This document shows positions 11,359-13,872 of a stretch of 13,872 nt of DNA, piece by piece. The stretch covers positions 1-13,872 of the forward strand of contig CAYNFU010000020.1 in assembly GCA_964396785.1 (NCBI GenBank), given 5' to 3'. Both the position numbers and the translations under genes were made by a program. This DNA is from RBG-16-42-24 sp964396785. GTDB lineage: Bacteria > Patescibacteriota > Microgenomatia > UBA8517. Positions within the stretch are counted from its first letter, which is position 1. The number at the start of each line of letters is the position of its first letter. Below the pieces are notes generated by a model. The model had not been told where the DNA came from. It did not search any database and saw only the letters and a program-made list of their open reading frames with translations.

Positions 11359-13872
11359 TGGAAAATCCACTTCTCTTAAAGATTCAGGAAAAAGTTAGCC
11401 AGTGGCGTGATAGTGACTACCAAGGAGCCCAAAAAGAAACGCTAAATATCTTTAGGCATATAAAAAAGGTCGGATTTCTTCATTCTCCCCAACTAGAAGC
11501 CTTGGAAACCTACATTTTCCTTAAAGAAATTATTGGCAATAAACACACCGCCGAAGTAGTTAAAGATATTTTTGATGACGAAAAAGAGCTAATTTTGTCT
11601 CTAGGTGTATCAGAAAAAGAAGCTTTAGATTTAGCCTTTGATTCTGACAAGACAACAAAAATTAGCGAATTACTGCACAAAAAATACAACGGTCTTGACT
11701 ATGCCAATCAGGTCTATGCCTTAACAATGGGCTCGGGGAAAACAATTTTGATGGGGACAATGATGCTCTATGATTTCGTTCTATCTTTTTATCACCCTGA
11801 CGATAATCGCTTCGGAAAAAATGCCTTAGTCTTTGCTCCTGACACAACAATTATTGACAGCCTTAAAGAGATAAAGACTTTTGATTACACAAAGGTGTTG
11901 CCAAAAGAGTATCAGAACATTGTCTTGAACATTAAATATCACTATCTGGAAAGCCCGGAAACGCCCGTAAACCCCATTGGCAACTACAATGTAGTCATTT
12001 CTAACTCTCAAAAGATAATACTCAAAACAAGACACAAGGAAGATAATCGGGCTCGTCTATTCAGGGATGAAGGTTTTCTCAAAAGCAAAGCGATTGAAAA
12101 TAGACGCTTGCAGGCAATTAGAGAAATGAATAATCTGCTTGTCTTTGTAGATGAGGCTCACCACTCATTTGGCACAACCTTAGAAGGAACTTTGAAAAAA
12201 ACCAAAGAAACTATCAACTATATTCACAAAGAGGGCAAGACCCCGCTTGTCGGCGTACTCAATCTGACAGGTACGCCCTATGTAAGCAATAAAATGATTA
12301 GCGATGTTGTCTATCATTTTGGTCTTAAACAAGGAATTGAAAAAGGTATTCTTAAACAGGTCAGATTTTATGAGTACGGCAATGTTAAAACAGAAGGATT
12401 TATTGAGGATGTTATCACTAAGTTCTGGGAAACATACAAAGAAAAACGGCTAGAGGATAGGCTCCCCAAAATAGCTTTTTATTCGGCAAATATAGAAGAT
12501 TTACAAAGTGAATTAAGGCCGAAATTAGAGGCAATTCTTCTGAAATTGGGTATATCGCAAGACAAGATACTTGAGTACCACACTGAAGCTGAAGAAAACA
12601 AAGACGAGTTTTTAATTGTTGACACTCCCCAGAGCAAAAAACAGTTTATTCTTTTGGTTGGTAAGGGCACCGAAGGCTGGAATTGTCGTTCCCTAGTGTC
12701 CTGTGCCTTATTCAGAAAGCCCAAGAGTTCAATCTTCGTACTTCAGTCCTCAACCCGATGTCTAAGAAGTATTGGCGATAATTCAACTCTGGCTTCTATA
12801 TTTTTGTCTGAGGAAAATTACAAGATTTTAGATAAGGAATTAAGAAATAACTTTGCAATTTCCATTGAAGATTTGAAAAATCAGGAACAAAAGACAGTTG
12901 AGCACACCCTGACAGTTGAAAAAAAGAAAAAGATTAAGGTCAAAAAAACCCTCAAAGAAATCATCTCTATCTCTAATAAAGAACCCAGCAAGATTAAAGT
13001 TGACTTAGAAGTTTTTAATAACGAAAACTATTTACCTTATATCTCCGAAGGCGGAATCCTCCTTAATGAAGAACAAGTTGCTGAATTTCAAAAGTCGGCT
13101 GTCAAAAAACAGCTAGATTACAAAGGCAATTTAACTTTTTATGAAATTGTCGCTTTGATTAACCGCTATACACTGCTTCCCTGCTTGGAAGCTGAAGAAT
13201 TGCTCCTCGCTAATTTCGGCGACAGACAAAAAGCAGTATCTACTATCAACGATAGTTTGGGACTCCTGCCATACATTATTCAAACAATACTCAAAAATGC
13301 TTTCCGCTATGAAGAAAAAACAACGCTTATTGAGGAAGAATTGGAACTTACAAAGAAATATCCTTTCAAGATAGAAGTCTTGGAAAGCAAAAATAGTTTA
13401 GTGGTCTATAAAGACAATGTAAGAAAAGGCAGACTGGGATTTCATATCAATCCCTACAATTTTGACAGCACTGACGAAAAGAGCCTTTTTACGGCTCTTA
13501 GAGAAGTCCTAGAGGCCGATGAAGCAATTGCTGACATCTATTTCACCGGTGGAGTAACTGAATCGGTCCACAACGACTTCTTTTTTGAATACTACAACCC
13601 GAGGGAAAAAAAGATTTCTAAATACTTTCCCGATTTCTTAGTAGAAACTTCAAAAGGAAGATTCCTAGTAGTAGAGGTGAAAGGCTCAACTGAAAAAATG
13701 AATTATGAAAGAAATAAAAATGAGTATGCTGGGAAAAGAGAAGATATTTTTAATGAAATCTTTGCAAAAGAATTAGGATTCAGAGAGTTTCAAGAAGTGA
13801 ACGATAATTTTGAATACCACATCATCTTTGACGCAGGACTTCAGCATCAACAAAAAGAACTCTACGAAAAAA
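11355..13872 (+). CDS. res: Type III restriction enzyme Res subunit (helicase-nuclease), 3' partial
   Basis: The frame is open from ATG at 11355 to the right edge (839 codons) with no stop. Res is the ATP-dependent translocase and endonuclease of type III systems, working with Mod. Helicase SF2 motifs are in order: MGSGKT (125-130, Walker A), VDEAHH (DEAH at 266-269), LTGTPY (TGTP at 305-308), and a motif VI-like TRCLRSIG near 470. The C-terminal nuclease follows PD-x(n)-E-x-K: PDFLVE with D760, then VVEVKG with E774 and K776. All catalytic residues are therefore present, and I saw no frameshift. About 120 residues precede motif I (YQGAQKETLNIFRHIKKVGF). The ATGA overlap with mod means coupled translation. 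Only the extreme C-terminus is missing. Confidence 0.95.
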   Translation, partial: MMENPLLLKIQEKVSQWRDSDYQGAQKETLNIFRHIKKVGFLHSPQLEALETYIFLKEIIGNKHTAEVVKDIFDDEKELILSLGVSEKEALDLAFDSDKTTKISELLHKKYNGLDYANQVYALTMGSGKTILMGTMMLYDFVLSFYHPDDNRFGKNALVFAPDTTIIDSLKEIKTFDYTKVLPKEYQNIVLNIKYHYLESPETPVNPIGNYNVVISNSQKIILKTRHKEDNRARLFRDEGFLKSKAIENRRLQAIREMNNLLVFVDEAHHSFGTTLEGTLKKTKETINYIHKEGKTPLVGVLNLTGTPYVSNKMISDVVYHFGLKQGIEKGILKQVRFYEYGNVKTEGFIEDVITKFWETYKEKRLEDRLPKIAFYSANIEDLQSELRPKLEAILLKLGISQDKILEYHTEAEENKDEFLIVDTPQSKKQFILLVGKGTEGWNCRSLVSCALFRKPKSSIFVLQSSTRCLRSIGDNSTLASIFLSEENYKILDKELRNNFAISIEDLKNQEQKTVEHTLTVEKKKKIKVKKTLKEIISISNKEPSKIKVDLEVFNNENYLPYISEGGILLNEEQVAEFQKSAVKKQLDYKGNLTFYEIVALINRYTLLPCLEAEELLLANFGDRQKAVSTINDSLGLLPYIIQTILKNAFRYEEKTTLIEEELELTKKYPFKIEVLESKNSLVVYKDNVRKGRLGFHINPYNFDSTDEKSLFTALREVLEADEAIADIYFTGGVTESVHNDFFFEYYNPREKKISKYFPDFLVETSKGRFLVVEVKGSTEKMNYERNKNEYAGKREDIFNEIFAKELGFREFQEVNDNFEYHIIFDAGLQHQQKELYEK

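Noticed and set aside
11355..13872. Res as a frameshifted or truncated gene.
   Set aside because: Reading the whole frame gives no stop or frame change, and all helicase and nuclease motifs are in order. It is cut only by the window edge.
1..13872. TGA recoded as glycine, as in Gracilibacteria and SR1.
   Set aside because: TGA works as a plausible stop at several places, including the ATGA overlaps of mod/res and of the 47-residue ORF with its neighbour.
1..13872. CRISPR array, tRNA or rRNA genes, or insertion-sequence ends.
   Set aside because: No regularly spaced long direct repeats, tRNA-like arms or terminal inverted repeats around a transposase were seen in reading the window.

Overview
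The window is 13.9 kb of AT-rich, very gene-dense bacterial DNA. Gene spacing is minimal and many stops and starts overlap. The gene styles are a DUF5659-like protein, small membrane proteins with proline/threonine-rich tails, a glucodextranase-B-like domain and AT-rich promoters without ribosome binding sites. Together these suggest a Candidate Phyla Radiation (Patescibacteria) genome, perhaps Microgenomates. That assignment is inference. TGA is used as a real stop (for example at the mod/res ATGA overlap), so this is not a TGA=Gly lineage.

Layout. (1) 2-3193, plus strand: the C-terminal part of RarA/MgsA runs by overlapping reading frames into three unusual genes. These are a protein with a HEPN-like R-x4-H motif, a zinc-ribbon plus PIN-like protein, and a helical protein with a winged-helix-like end. 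(2) 3194-3856, minus strand: a three-pass membrane protein that converges on that operon with no gap. (3) 3943-4730, plus strand: a 47-residue ORF coupled by ATGA to a stand-alone protein that resembles the RarA C-terminal domain but has no AAA+ ATPase. (4) 4723-4971, minus strand: an XRE regulator. It is divergent from a membrane-anchored protein with an extracytoplasmic beta-sandwich domain (5059-6045). (5) 6088-7578: an HTH protein, a DUF5659-like protein, a ribbon-helix-helix protein and a 62-residue protein. (6) 7634-9346: a large serine recombinase. (7) 9391 to the end: a type III restriction-modification system, mod complete and res running off the end.

How it may work together. The right half (about 6.1-13.9 kb) reads as a mobile defence island: small DNA-binding regulators, a site-specific recombinase and a type III R-M pair. 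The spacers flanking the RHH/62-residue gene pair share several short words and hold inverted repeats and a G-quadruplex motif. They are candidates for operators or recombination sites. The left half may be a second accessory cassette next to rarA. Its HEPN-like and PIN-like genes could be RNA-targeting effectors and its three-pass membrane protein a membrane effector. The stand-alone RarA-C-like protein gives a second link to RarA.

Several promoters share an extended -10 of the form TGnTAAAAT. Some lie only 8-9 nt before the start codon, which points to leaderless mRNAs. No tRNA, rRNA, CRISPR array or insertion sequence was seen. No stretch over 300 bases lacks a gene.
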